Part shown: piece by piece, positions 25,727 through 32,801 of the stretch | How positions within the stretch are numbered: position 1 is the stretch's first letter | Layout of the letters: the number at the start of each line of letters is the position of its first letter | DNA from: DASUXY01 sp035301985 | GTDB taxonomy: Bacteria > Bacillota > Bacilli > Bacillales > Amphibacillaceae | Direction of reading: 5' to 3' | DNA length: 42,332 bases | NCBI GenBank assembly: GCA_035301985.1 | Contig: DATGTE010000021.1 | Coordinates: 1 to 42,332, forward strand | Notes under the pieces: model-generated | What the model saw: the letters and a program-made list of their open reading frames with translations, nothing else | What the model was told of the DNA's origin: nothing | Database searches by the model: none | Position numbers and translations under genes: made by a program

Positions 25727-25764
25727 AAGATGCTAGCCCATCTCTTCCTGTAGGCCAGCATCTT
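25727..25764 (-). terminator. Terminator between the two YjcZ gene pairs
   Basis: Stem AAGATGCT-A-GCC / GGC-C-AGCATCTT, with TTTATTAT following on the minus strand. It separates the upstream pair (25863-26153) from the downstream pair. Confidence 0.75.
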
Positions 25765-25862
25765 AAATAGAAAATGATGATGAAGAGGAGATGACTCATG
25801 AACATCGCTGAATGACGTATACTGTAATGATTGTTATTTTATTGATGAATAAGAATAATCAT

Positions 25863-26021
25863 TTAGTAGGTGTAGCAAACAGCACCGATAATGATCAATA
25901 GGATAAATAGAACTACGATTAATGCAAATCCATTTCTGTAGCCACTATAACCTGCTACAGATTGCCCTCCATAGCCATATCCTCCGTGATGATATCCACA
26001 TCTACCAAAACCAAATCCCAT
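25863..26021 (-). CDS. YjcZ-family small sporulation protein, 52 residues (second copy)
   Basis: Same plan as the gene at 25270: a Gly/Tyr/His-rich head (MGFGFGRCGYHHGGYGYGG), then FALIVVLFILLIIIG and the tail AVCYTY. It has exactly the same length (52 residues) as its paralogue. AGGAGGAGG lies 5 bases before ATG 26021. Confidence 0.9.
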   Translation of the reverse strand: MGFGFGRCGYHHGGYGYGGQSVAGYSGYRNGFALIVVLFILLIIIGAVCYTY

Positions 26022-26045
26022 GCTGACCTCCTCCTAACATGTTCA

Positions 26046-26153
26046 TTAATAATATCCGCCGACATAGGATGTACCTACAATAATGAGTAGGATAAACAGA
26101 ACAACAATTAACGCAAAGCTATTGCCATATCCATATCCACCAGTTCCACTCAT
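26046..26153 (-). CDS. YjcZ-family small sporulation protein, 35 residues (second copy)
   Basis: MSGTGGYGYGNS followed by FALIVVLFILLIIVG and TSYVGGYY. Same length as the gene at 25466 and aligned with it without gaps over the helix. AGGAGGTG lies 9 bases before ATG 26153. First gene of the minus-strand run; the region to its right holds the start of a divergent gene. Confidence 0.9.
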   Translation of the reverse strand: MSGTGGYGYGNSFALIVVLFILLIIVGTSYVGGYY

Positions 26154-26411
26154 GTTGACCACACCTCCTATCCCTTTGTGATTACCATATGTTAGCGAAA
26201 TGTATTTTGTTTGGTTAAACATCTAGATACATGCTCGAATAGGCGTTTGTATAGTATAACGAGTATTTCGGTCACTTAATAGTGGTGTTTCATGTGAGGG
26301 CGAGTTAAGTCAAACATTGATCAGCTATTCATCTGATGGATTTGCCCCTTACGTAGGATGGTTCGTATACATATACTGTCGTATGGCTTATATGGATATG
26401 GGGGTGAAAAC

Positions 26412-26699
26412 ATGTCTGTTGGACATTATTATGATTTATGCCATCGATACCGGGGAAGAGCGGTTGAAATCAGAACGCGTGATGGTAGAATACACCGAGG
26501 AATTATTCAAGGTGTAGATCGACGTCACGTATACATGCGGCCCCTCGGTCGTAAGAGCTTAGGTGGTTATGGATCTGGTTTTTATGCGGGTGGAGGTTAT
26601 CGATACGGATATGGTTCATATGGATCACGTGGATTTGGATTTGGTGTTGCATTAGGTTCGATCGTAACGTTAGCGTTACTTCCATTCTTTTTTTGGTAA
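26412..26699 (+). CDS. Gly/Tyr-rich small protein with LSm-like N-terminus and C-terminal membrane segment
   Basis: 95 residues from ATG 26412, preceded by GGGGGTGA; the in-frame upstream extension has no site. Residues 12-45 (YRGRAVEIRTRDGRIHRG, then IIQGVDRRHVYMRPL) look like the bent beta-sheet Sm1 pattern of LSm proteins. Residues 51-78 are Gly/Tyr/Arg-rich, and 79-95 form a hydrophobic tail ending FFFW. The Gly/Tyr content matches the neighbouring YjcZ genes, to which it is divergent. A role in the spore coat or envelope is inferred from composition and location only. A strong terminator follows. Confidence 0.8.
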   Translation: MSVGHYYDLCHRYRGRAVEIRTRDGRIHRGIIQGVDRRHVYMRPLGRKSLGGYGSGFYAGGGYRYGYGSYGSRGFGFGVALGSIVTLALLPFFFW

Positions 26700-26715
26700 G
26701 TTGTGTTGAAGTGAA

Positions 26716-26760
26716 CGGACTGACTTAACTTGAGAATGACATTGTTAGTCAGTCCGGCGT
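26716..26760 (+). terminator. Terminator after the LSm-like gene
   Basis: Ten-base perfect stem CGGACTGACT / AGTCAGTCCG (extendable by TAAC/GTTA), followed by GCGTTTATTT. Confidence 0.75.
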
Positions 26761-26853
26761 TTATTTAAAGTGGATGGAAATAACGTATAGAAAATTTGAG
26801 TTAATCTAAAAAGTTTATTCGTCATCGTTTTGTTAAGATACGTAGAGAATTAT

Positions 26854-27639
26854 TTATGAATCGTCTATTTGGGCGATTTGCTTAGCTGGTAATTTTAATA
26901 CTTCTATAAATGATAAATCGGTCGTTTTCATATAGTTATGAACTAAATAATATCCGACACAATAGCCAATCATACGAGGATACATCCGTAGGCCATATAA
27001 AATCGCTTCATGTTTTGGGTGCTCCTGCGGCAACTCACTGTTCGGGAGGATAAGTGTTTTCCATAATCGTTTCAACTGTTTCGTTGAATAATACGATATC
27101 CAAGAAGCAGCATATGACTTACCGAATCGCCGGAAAACAGCGTATTCTGCTAATCCTTCAAGTACCATCGTGTCAATAAGTGTATAGTCTTCTTCACTTT
27201 TCTCATCGTTAGCTAACCGACAAACGTGATTGTATTCATGTGTAAATAATGCTTTTATTTCCTTTACTTCTTGCTCCGTAGAGATAAATAAAAATAATTT
27301 ATCATGGAAGGCTAGCCCCGATTTGCCACGATGTTCTCGTCTCAATCGTCGATTAAAGGGATCGGTGGGCAAAATGAAAATGGGAATATCAGGTCCTTTC
27401 CATTTGTTTTTGAGAAGGATTTCTTCTTTCTGAATGATTGTCCACACATTCTTTTCTTCTTCATTTTTAATAAGCCAATCGTTCTGTTTCGTTGGCTGGT
27501 GATACATACCGTGGGCGATTAAGTGCTGATGAATATCAGTCGCTGAGGCATCGGAAAAGTATTCTGCTAGCTTTTCACATATGTGAATCGGTCGATGACC
27601 ATTCGTTCGTATCCATTCATTTGTCGCAATTACACTCAT
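26854..27639 (-). CDS. DUF2268-type putative zinc metalloprotease (YjaZ-like)
   Basis: A 261-residue predicted cytosolic metalloprotease. The HEXXH zinc motif is H134-E-Y-N-H138 in LFTHEYNHVCRLA. A candidate third ligand is Glu161 or Glu165 in MVLEGLAEYAVF, the gluzincin pattern. The upstream block PTDPFNRRLR and SGLAF match the DUF2268/YjaZ family. Its substrate is unknown. GAGGTG lies 6 bases before ATG 27639. It sits within the spore-gene region but has no operon partner. Confidence 0.88.
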   Translation of the reverse strand: MSVIATNEWIRTNGHRPIHICEKLAEYFSDASATDIHQHLIAHGMYHQPTKQNDWLIKNEEEKNVWTIIQKEEILLKNKWKGPDIPIFILPTDPFNRRLRREHRGKSGLAFHDKLFLFISTEQEVKEIKALFTHEYNHVCRLANDEKSEEDYTLIDTMVLEGLAEYAVFRRFGKSYAASWISYYSTKQLKRLWKTLILPNSELPQEHPKHEAILYGLRMYPRMIGYCVGYYLVHNYMKTTDLSFIEVLKLPAKQIAQIDDS

Positions 27640-27797
27640 TATTTCACCTCAAATTTTATGTGTATCTTATATTGTATGTGTCTTGGGGAGAAGTGGTTAT
27701 GGAAGCGTGAAAAAAATGTTCATACAGGACATCTAACCTGTTCAGAAAAAGTTACGTTGAATACGATGTAGTAGGATTCAATAAGGGAGGTGGTATA

Positions 27798-28019
27798 ATG
27801 TTTCCAGGTAGACCGAGACGCCCTTTTCCACCACATCGACCGATGCCACCCCGAAGATTGCCGTATGGTGGAAGTCAATCGCCCACATCAAATTTAATGT
27901 CGATGTTTAAAACGTCTGAAGGAAAAATGGATTTCGAAAAAATTACGACAACTGCACAGCAAATTAATAAATTGTATCAAGAGTTCAGTCCGATGATTTC
28001 CCAGTTCTTAAAGAAGTAG
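27798..28019 (+). CDS. YppG-like spore protein
   Basis: 73 residues. The first 30 are Pro/Arg-rich (PRRPFPPHRPMPPRRLPYGG). A helical C-terminal half follows (SNLMSMFKTSEGKMDFEKI, then QINKLYQEFSPMISQFLKK), the layout of the YppG family of Bacillus spore-coat-associated proteins. GGGAGGTGG lies 5-6 bases before ATG. Monocistronic with a terminator. Confidence 0.82.
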   Translation: MFPGRPRRPFPPHRPMPPRRLPYGGSQSPTSNLMSMFKTSEGKMDFEKITTTAQQINKLYQEFSPMISQFLKK

Positions 28020-28116
28020 AAATGATGGAGAAGGATGGAAAAAGGGTAGACATAAGTAACATATACCTTCAATGTCTGTTTTATTTACATGTTGTTAGCC
28101 AATTGTTGATTATAAA

Positions 28117-28155
28117 AAGCCGGTGTCCCCGTTGTTTGGGTGAGCCGGCCTTTTA
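28117..28155. terminator. Terminator between converging yppG-like and Hsp20 genes
   Basis: Imperfect stem AAGCCGG / CCGGCCTT with inner CCC / GGG pairs, then TTTTATT on the plus strand. Confidence 0.7.
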
Positions 28156-28180
28156 TTCTAATCTGATGCAGTTTTCTGTT

Positions 28181-28642
28181 TCAGTTAGATTCATCGATGT
28201 CGATCACGTTTCGTTGCTTATTTTGTTTCGGGAGGATTATTTGGAGTACATTATCGTTATACGTAGCCGTTATGTCTTCTTTGGGCACCGGATAGGGCAA
28301 AGTTACCCATCGCTCGGCGCGTTGAAAGGATTGTTCTTTCGTTTTGTCTTTTGTTACGTCATGGATCGCCTCTAATTGAGCCGTTTTTTCAGCAGCAATT
28401 CGTAAATGATTGTTGATGATTTCAAGTTTAATTTGCTCCCGTTCGATTCCCGGTAGCTCCGCGTGGACGATGATTTCCGATTCGTTTTCATCGACATGGA
28501 CCCTAAATGGTCTGAACTTAAAAAAAGAATCCATCTGTTTAAATGATTGATTAAAAAAGGAATCCATTTGCTCCATCAAGTCGCGAAATGGCGACATATC
28601 GAGATCAAATCGTTGACGCTCATTTTTCCGATCAGGACTCAC
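28181..28642 (-). CDS. Hsp20/alpha-crystallin family small heat-shock protein
   Basis: An ATP-independent chaperone of about 153 residues. I choose GTG 28642 (MSPDRKNE), because AGAGGTG at 28655-28649 is then 6 bases away; the GTG at 28651 lies inside that site. The N-terminal arm is Phe/Met-rich (DLMEQMDSFFNQSFKQMDSFF). The alpha-crystallin domain runs from about 46 to 140, with AELPGIEREQIKLEI and the A-x-x-x-x-G/N-V-L signature ATYNDNVLQIILPK. The C-terminus carries VIDID, an I-x-I-like anchor. It lies amid spore genes, so a coat or spore-core role is possible. Confidence 0.88.
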   Translation of the reverse strand: MSPDRKNERQRFDLDMSPFRDLMEQMDSFFNQSFKQMDSFFKFRPFRVHVDENESEIIVHAELPGIEREQIKLEIINNHLRIAAEKTAQLEAIHDVTKDKTKEQSFQRAERWVTLPYPVPKEDITATYNDNVLQIILPKQNKQRNVIDIDESN

Positions 28643-28888
28643 TCTTATCACCTCTATGACTGAATTGATTAGATACTACTAACATATGCCAAAACAACAA
28701 TGAGTAGTGGGCAACTGTGAACGTTAATTCATTCAAGTAATGAATGAAGTGGACAACGTGTGGAGTGAACGAGGGATTTTGTAAATATCCTCCTATAATG
28801 CATAGAAATATACGTGCATGTACGCACGATTCATTGTTATTGACATACTGTAAATTAAAGTCCTTTTTCAAAAGGGAGTTGAAAAGAA

Positions 28889-29155
28889 ATGTCTGGTTTT
28901 GTGGATACGGATGGATTAGTGATTAATGTGTTTGGTGGGATCAAAGTAAATGCCATGGAAAATACAGCTTCACTTAATTATGGACGTCTAACATTGACAA
29001 ATTTTCATAGCCAAAACAAATCGAATGTAATTGGGCAAACGTTTGGAGACCTTGATTTTATTAATCAAACACCGGTAGGTTCACCACTCCTCGACAATGA
29101 TGTGTTTGATGATCCTCAAAAATCATTACAAAGTGGTGCTGGGGTGCAAGATTAG
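28889..29155 (+). CDS. GerPA/GerPF-like spore germination protein
   Basis: An 88-residue Asn/Gly/Asp-rich protein without a signal peptide. The core INVFGGIKVNAMENTASLNYG, split over two strands, matches the opening of GerPA/GerPF proteins (a G-x-I-K-I-N-S block then a N-x-G-D block). FGDLDFINQT and a D-N-D-x-F-D-D end follow, as in the T-x-x-D-x-D-V-x-D tail of GerPF. GerP proteins sit in the spore coat and help germinants reach their receptors. AAGGGAG lies 11 bases before ATG 28889, a little far. The match is by pattern and distant. Confidence 0.62.
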   Translation: MSGFVDTDGLVINVFGGIKVNAMENTASLNYGRLTLTNFHSQNKSNVIGQTFGDLDFINQTPVGSPLLDNDVFDDPQKSLQSGAGVQD

Positions 29156-29180
29156 TTAGGTTATGGGCGTAGGTATAAAG

Positions 29181-30254
29181 CTAAGCATCGTTATTGCACA
29201 GTGGAAGTAACATATAGTTCAAAAAAAGATGTTTTTGATATATTGTAAAATCATCCATTAATCGGGTGCATAAAAACCCTACTTCCTTTGGATGTAACGT
29301 TATGAATAATGATTCATCTGCGTGTCTAGTTACTTCGTTTATGCATAGCTCATACATGTTTTGCACATAGGTATGATATAGATTTTTTGGAGGGGTCAGT
29401 TCATTTACAAAAGCATCATATAATGCAGTGCTTATATTTGGAAAATCTTGTAGCCGTTGATATGAAGGCGGGAGATGATTGATTTGAAAACCGTTTTTAA
29501 CCGCTGTTAAAAGCTGTTTTGGTGTCATTTGAGTATCGAGTTGTTTAAAGGATTCGGGGGAAAGGTGTTGTTTCTTTTGCTGTTCATTTAGATAATGTGG
29601 CAAAAGGTTTTGGATGAGAAACGTGATTATGACGAATGTTTTGGAACATGATTCGATGTGATCAGCTACAGCAATTCCCATGCTGTTATTGAGTTTTCCA
29701 TCTGAAGGATGAAAGGTTGGGAATGGCAGACGATTTAAAAGAGCCAAAATAGCGGTGTAAACATGATTGAAATCATCGTTTGATCCCCACGTATTCGTGA
29801 CGGTCGTCCACACTTTTTTTAACACGTTTTCTTTGTTCGCTAACGTTTGAAAAAAATGGGGAACTTGATTGATGTCTAACAATGTTTGGATTTCTTTGTA
29901 AATCTGTTTCGTTTCCTTGCTCGCTTCTTGCGGGGAAACGATTTTTGTTTGTTGTTGATCGTAGTTTTTTTCTCGAATACCGATTCCAACCGTACCGTTT
30001 TCTTCGATTTCGTTGATGTGCAGATTGGCGATAAAAAAGCGATGAATCCCGTGGAAATCACCTTGATTGTTATTAAGCAACTGGCCTAATTGTAACGTTC
30101 CTGTTATTTTTTTGATACTTATCTTTTGAATGTGGTACTCATACACCTTTGTTTTGGCTACATAATGGTGGAGTTCCTGGATATAGTGGTGTAAGTCTTG
30201 GACATGTTGATATAGAGTCATCAACGCCAGTCTGTGGTCATAGTCATGATCCAT
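29181..30254 (-). CDS. GerPC-like N-terminus joined to a DehI-like helical region
   Basis: 357 residues, much longer than ordinary GerPC (about 200). Residues 5-40: a His/Tyr/Gln-rich coil (LYQHVQDLHHYIQELHHYV). Residues 44-62: KISIKKITGTLQLGQ, close to the GerPC hallmark QLKIExLxGTLNIGL. Residues 71-95: FFIANLHINEIEENGTVGIG, resembling the strand-turn-strand of GerPB/GerPD. Residues 107-350: all-helical, starting VSPQEASKETKQIYKEIQTL and HFFQTLANKENVLKKVW. This resembles the repeat of DehI-type (haloacid dehalogenase group I) proteins. No catalytic residue can be asserted. AAGGTGG precedes ATG 30254. It converges with the GerPA-like gene. Confidence 0.7.
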   Translation of the reverse strand: MDHDYDHRLALMTLYQHVQDLHHYIQELHHYVAKTKVYEYHIQKISIKKITGTLQLGQLLNNNQGDFHGIHRFFIANLHINEIEENGTVGIGIREKNYDQQQTKIVSPQEASKETKQIYKEIQTLLDINQVPHFFQTLANKENVLKKVWTTVTNTWGSNDDFNHVYTAILALLNRLPFPTFHPSDGKLNNSMGIAVADHIESCSKTFVIITFLIQNLLPHYLNEQQKKQHLSPESFKQLDTQMTPKQLLTAVKNGFQINHLPPSYQRLQDFPNISTALYDAFVNELTPPKNLYHTYVQNMYELCINEVTRHADESLFITLHPKEVGFLCTRLMDDFTIYQKHLFLNYMLLPLCNNDA

Positions 30255-30446
30255 TGATTGCCACCACCTTCAATTGAAATCGATTAATGATCGTTTTTAC
30301 CCAAACTATTTTATATGTATTCAAATGATAACCATGATATGTATTGGAATTAAAATGGAATTATGATCCGGGGGAAGTGTATTCCTGTATATACAGAGGG
30401 GTTTTTCGGGCAATAGAAGGGGAAGGGGGAGATTCCCCACTACACA

Positions 30447-30734
30447 TTAAAAATAACGAGGATGATAAAGAGAGGAGGTTTTTCTCTCTGTTTTTATATG
30501 TGGGTGTGAAGATAAGGGAGTTTGTTTTTCTTTGAGGGTGTTTGGATCGTTCACCGGTGATTGATAAGGGTTCATATTAATATAAGAACCATCTCCATAG
30601 GCACTGCCTACACCGTTAGTAGTGGAAGATTCACTCGATAATTGATCATATGTTGCTTCACCAATCACGAGAGAGGACGTACCAGAAAGATGATAAACTT
30701 TAAAATTACCTATGTTGATTTCAATTTGGGAAAT
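30447..30734 (-). CDS. GerPB/GerPD-like spore protein with apparent ATT start
   Basis: The open frame carries the GerP-type pattern only if translation begins upstream of the first GTG (30668). Reading from ATT 30734 gives (M)SQIEINIGNFKVYHLSGTSS then LVIGE, the I-x-I-x-x-x-K-V-x-x-L-S-x-T-S-S-x-x-I-G pattern of GerPB/GerPD. A perfect AAAGGAGG site (30749-30742) is 7 bases before this ATT, and there is no ATG, GTG or TTG between it and the in-frame stop at 30776-30774. Total 95 residues; the last 60 are Ser/Asn/Pro-rich and disordered. It follows the Hsp20-like gene by 28 bases in one operon. Confidence 0.65.
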   Translation of the reverse strand: MSQIEINIGNFKVYHLSGTSSLVIGEATYDQLSSESSTTNGVGSAYGDGSYINMNPYQSPVNDPNTLKEKQTPLSSHPHIKTERKTSSLYHPRYF

Positions 30735-30762
30735 GATGCCCCCTCCTTTCGAATCGTAAGAG

Positions 30763-31260
30763 TTAGCTCGTTTTCATTTCATTCTTTGTTTTGATGAGTA
30801 CATACGTAATGACTCCACGCTCATAACTAGACGTGTAATCAAACGGATCCACACGTTTAGGTAGTAAAATTTCTCGTTGATACGTCTGTTGTGGCAGTTC
30901 GCTTTTCAATAATTGTTCGGCATTTACCGGTTTTATCGAGTTTGCTTTCACCGTAATCGTCACTTCCTGTTCACTGTGAAAATCCAGTGTCGCTTCGTTC
31001 ATATTCGCCAATCCCGGGACGATAATACTCAAAAATAAGGAATCCTTACTTTCCCATATTTCAATGGGAAGCATTTGAAGCGTATGTTGCTTACTTAAAC
31101 CGTAAATATTTTTCCAAAAGTCTTCATTTAATAGCGAATGATATTGTTTCACCATCTGTTTAATGTGATGCAAATGCTCAGGTGTAAACTGATTTTGGAA
31201 AAAATCGCCAAAATCACCACTAGGACGATGTTGTTGCCTAAAAAAGTCAAATGGATACAT
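30763..31260 (-). CDS. Divergent Hsp20-like protein, probable spore coat-associated
   Basis: 165 residues with an N-terminal YPFDFFRQQ segment, a helical region (residues 27-60) and an Hsp20-type beta domain from about 64 to 160 (IEIWESKDSLFLSIIVPGL, then EVTITVKANSIK and a final strand RGVITYVLIKTK). The usual A-x-x-x-n-G-V-L signature is replaced by SSYERGVITYVL, so it is a divergent member like the coat-associated Hsp20 proteins of Bacillus. AAAGGAGAGAGG precedes ATG 31260. First gene of an operon with the GerP-like ATT gene. Confidence 0.8.
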   Translation of the reverse strand: MYPFDFFRQQHRPSGDFGDFFQNQFTPEHLHHIKQMVKQYHSLLNEDFWKNIYGLSKQHTLQMLPIEIWESKDSLFLSIIVPGLANMNEATLDFHSEQEVTITVKANSIKPVNAEQLLKSELPQQTYQREILLPKRVDPFDYTSSYERGVITYVLIKTKNEMKTS

Positions 31261-31750
31261 GTAACCCCTCTCTCCTTTATGAAGAGCATCTATTATTTTA
31301 GTCTATTCGGAAAGGCAGAGGTTCGTTCATTTGTATTCTACACAAGGAAGAAAATTTATCCCGTCTTCGTTTATCGTATAAAAGAACGTAAACATATGGT
31401 CTTAACTATTTAATACGTTAATCATGTTGATATATCAACTTGTAAAGAGGAAAGTAGTCCGTTTACACACAATCGGTTCACAAAGCAATAAAATCTTTAC
31501 ATATAACATGATCAAACAAGTGACTCCAAATCTTTTCAATAAAATATTCCCAATTATCGCCTTGATTTACTTTAACCAAAAGTTAGGGAATGATCATAAC
31601 CATATTTATAAGATATGAAAAATATGAAGGAGAATCGAGCGTGCTTCGATCGAGGATGAAAAAGAAGACAGACATGCTATCGGTTGTGGTTAAGAAAGAA
31701 ACAAGGGTAATATCTTCTCGGATAAAATGAAACAGGACAATAACTTAAAA
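31261..31750. other. Intergenic region, no gene recognised
   Basis: 490 bases, AT-rich. It contains the perfect 14-base palindrome GTTGATATATCAAC at 31426-31439. A 64-codon plus-strand frame starting at 31424 lacks a ribosome binding site and has no protein-like character. Confidence 0.45.
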
Positions 31751-31778
31751 AAAGAGTAAACCTTAAGGTCTACTCTTT
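31751..31778 (-). terminator. Terminator overlapping the DUF3231 stop codon
   Basis: Stem AAAGAGTA-A-ACC / GGT-C-TACTCTTT with loop TTAA, followed by seven T on the minus strand. The gene's TAG stop (31772-31770) lies inside the upstream arm of the hairpin. Confidence 0.9.
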
Positions 31779-32279
31779 AATGGCACTGTAATGAAGAGGT
31801 GGTGGCACCAACCATCCTTTTTCTTTATTTAGTCGAAGTACTTTAGATCCAAGTGCTGCTTTTTGAACATGAAACTGTCCAAACATCATAGCAATATCTT
31901 CTCGAATTGCTTGTCCCATAATCGTGCTACATGATACTAATCCTGCTGCAATTTTCATTGAGAGAGAAGCTGCTATTTCTGGGTCTTGAAAACGTGCTCC
32001 AGTAGGAATGTTTTCTAAGTGAGCTTTAGGTCTTTCGGGAGGAGTTGGAGGTAATCCAATTCCATTATCTTTTAATAAAATTTCAATCTGTTTGATTTCT
32101 TCTTGTCCGTTTCGGATAGCTTCCTCCAGTAATTTTTGTAGGTCTTCATCACCTGCATGGTTTAGGTGAGTTTGATAACCTGCAATCGCCCCTTTAGCAG
32201 TTAGAAGAAATGACCATGTTCCAAAAACTTCTCCATAATGCATGGGCTCATTTGTAGGAGCCCCGCTAAAAATTCCCAT
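31770..32279 (-). CDS. DUF3231 family protein
   Basis: 169 residues from ATG 32279 (MGIFSGAPTNEPM), which has AGGAGG 6-7 bases upstream; the frame is open to 32309 without a site. Mostly helical, it matches the DUF3231 family, a four-helix-bundle, ferritin-like group often found in Bacillaceae spores and distantly similar to CotF-type coat proteins. Recognisable blocks are HYGEVFGTWSFLLTAKGAI, the proline turn IGLPPTPPERP and the end GWLVPPPLHY. Most relatives are tandem two-domain proteins of about 330 residues; this is a single-domain form. Confidence 0.82.
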   Translation of the reverse strand: MGIFSGAPTNEPMHYGEVFGTWSFLLTAKGAIAGYQTHLNHAGDEDLQKLLEEAIRNGQEEIKQIEILLKDNGIGLPPTPPERPKAHLENIPTGARFQDPEIAASLSMKIAAGLVSCSTIMGQAIREDIAMMFGQFHVQKAALGSKVLRLNKEKGWLVPPPLHYSAIKE

Positions 32280-32641
32280 TGTAATCCTCCTTATTATATT
32301 CGTATTCATAAATCATATGTGTCTACCTTCTTTAACGTACACTGATAGGATTCCCAATGATTGGCTTTTAATGCATAAACGGATACGGTTGTTCAGAAGA
32401 GTGGCGAACTATCGATTCTTAATTCTAGTGGGCTTGTTCTGTTTTTAAATAAAATATTTAATCAGTCTATTTTGAAACAACCGGTTTTTTTGGAAGTTGG
32501 TTGCGGATGCTAAGAAAAAGGTTTAGAGATATTTTGTATAATAAGTGGGCTGCATATGATGAGGTGGTAGTGCTTTTTTACTTGGAAACGATTTGGATTA
32601 AACAGTGGATGTTTTTATAGGATACGTTCGAACGAATGAAG
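32280..32641. other. Intergenic region, no gene recognised
   Basis: 362 bases between the DUF3231 gene and the end of the cyd operon. It contains the palindrome CGTTCGAACG at 32625-32634 (also at 3238-3247). No ORF with a ribosome binding site. Confidence 0.45.
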
Positions 32642-32666
32642 CTATGCTAAAGATAGAATGGCATAG
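32642..32666 (-). terminator. Weak hairpin after the cyd operon
   Basis: Perfect six-base stem CTATGC / GCATAG, 3 bases beyond the cydS stop. Only CTTCATT follows on the minus strand, so termination strength is doubtful. Confidence 0.4.
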
Positions 32667-32669
32667 TTT

Positions 32670-32780
32670 TTACTCGTCTTCTTCTCCAAACGCTTTATCA
32701 TCAAATGCTGCCCAAAAAGCGATGATGGTGGATGCAAATAAAACGATGATAGGTGCGTACAAAATGAGGAAATCATTCAT
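32670..32780 (-). CDS. cydS: CydS-like small subunit of cytochrome bd oxidase
   Basis: A 36-residue single-helix membrane peptide: MNDFLILYAPIIVLFASTII followed by AFWAAFDDKAFGEEDE. It closely matches the plan of Geobacillus CydS (N-terminal MNDFLI, a helix, then FWAA and an acidic tail), the subunit that covers heme in the bd oxidase core. GGAGG lies 9 bases before ATG 32780, and the gene begins 22 bases after cydB. It is the third structural gene of the oxidase. Confidence 0.88.
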   Translation of the reverse strand: MNDFLILYAPIIVLFASTIIAFWAAFDDKAFGEEDE

Positions 32781-32801
32781 CGTTTATACCTCCGTTTCTC
32801 A

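Noticed and set aside
27331..27771. Plus-strand frames opposite and beside the HEXXH protease gene
   Set aside because: Antisense or unsupported frames without ribosome binding sites.
28022..28375. 117-codon plus-strand frame starting just after the YppG-like gene
   Set aside because: It runs through the terminator and opposite the Hsp20 gene, and its protein has no recognisable pattern.
30385..30396. Palindrome CTGTATATACAG as a possible LexA-like box
   Set aside because: It does not fit the Bacillus SOS box CGAACATATGTTCG, and no SOS gene is adjacent.
31424..31618. 64-codon plus-strand frame in the 31.3-31.75 kb gap
   Set aside because: No ribosome binding site, AT-driven composition, and it starts at a palindrome rather than a start region.
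3238..32634. Palindrome CGTTCGAACG found at both 3238 and 32625 as a possible shared operator
   Set aside because: Neither copy is placed near a promoter, and TTCGAA is common in this sequence; two copies could be chance.
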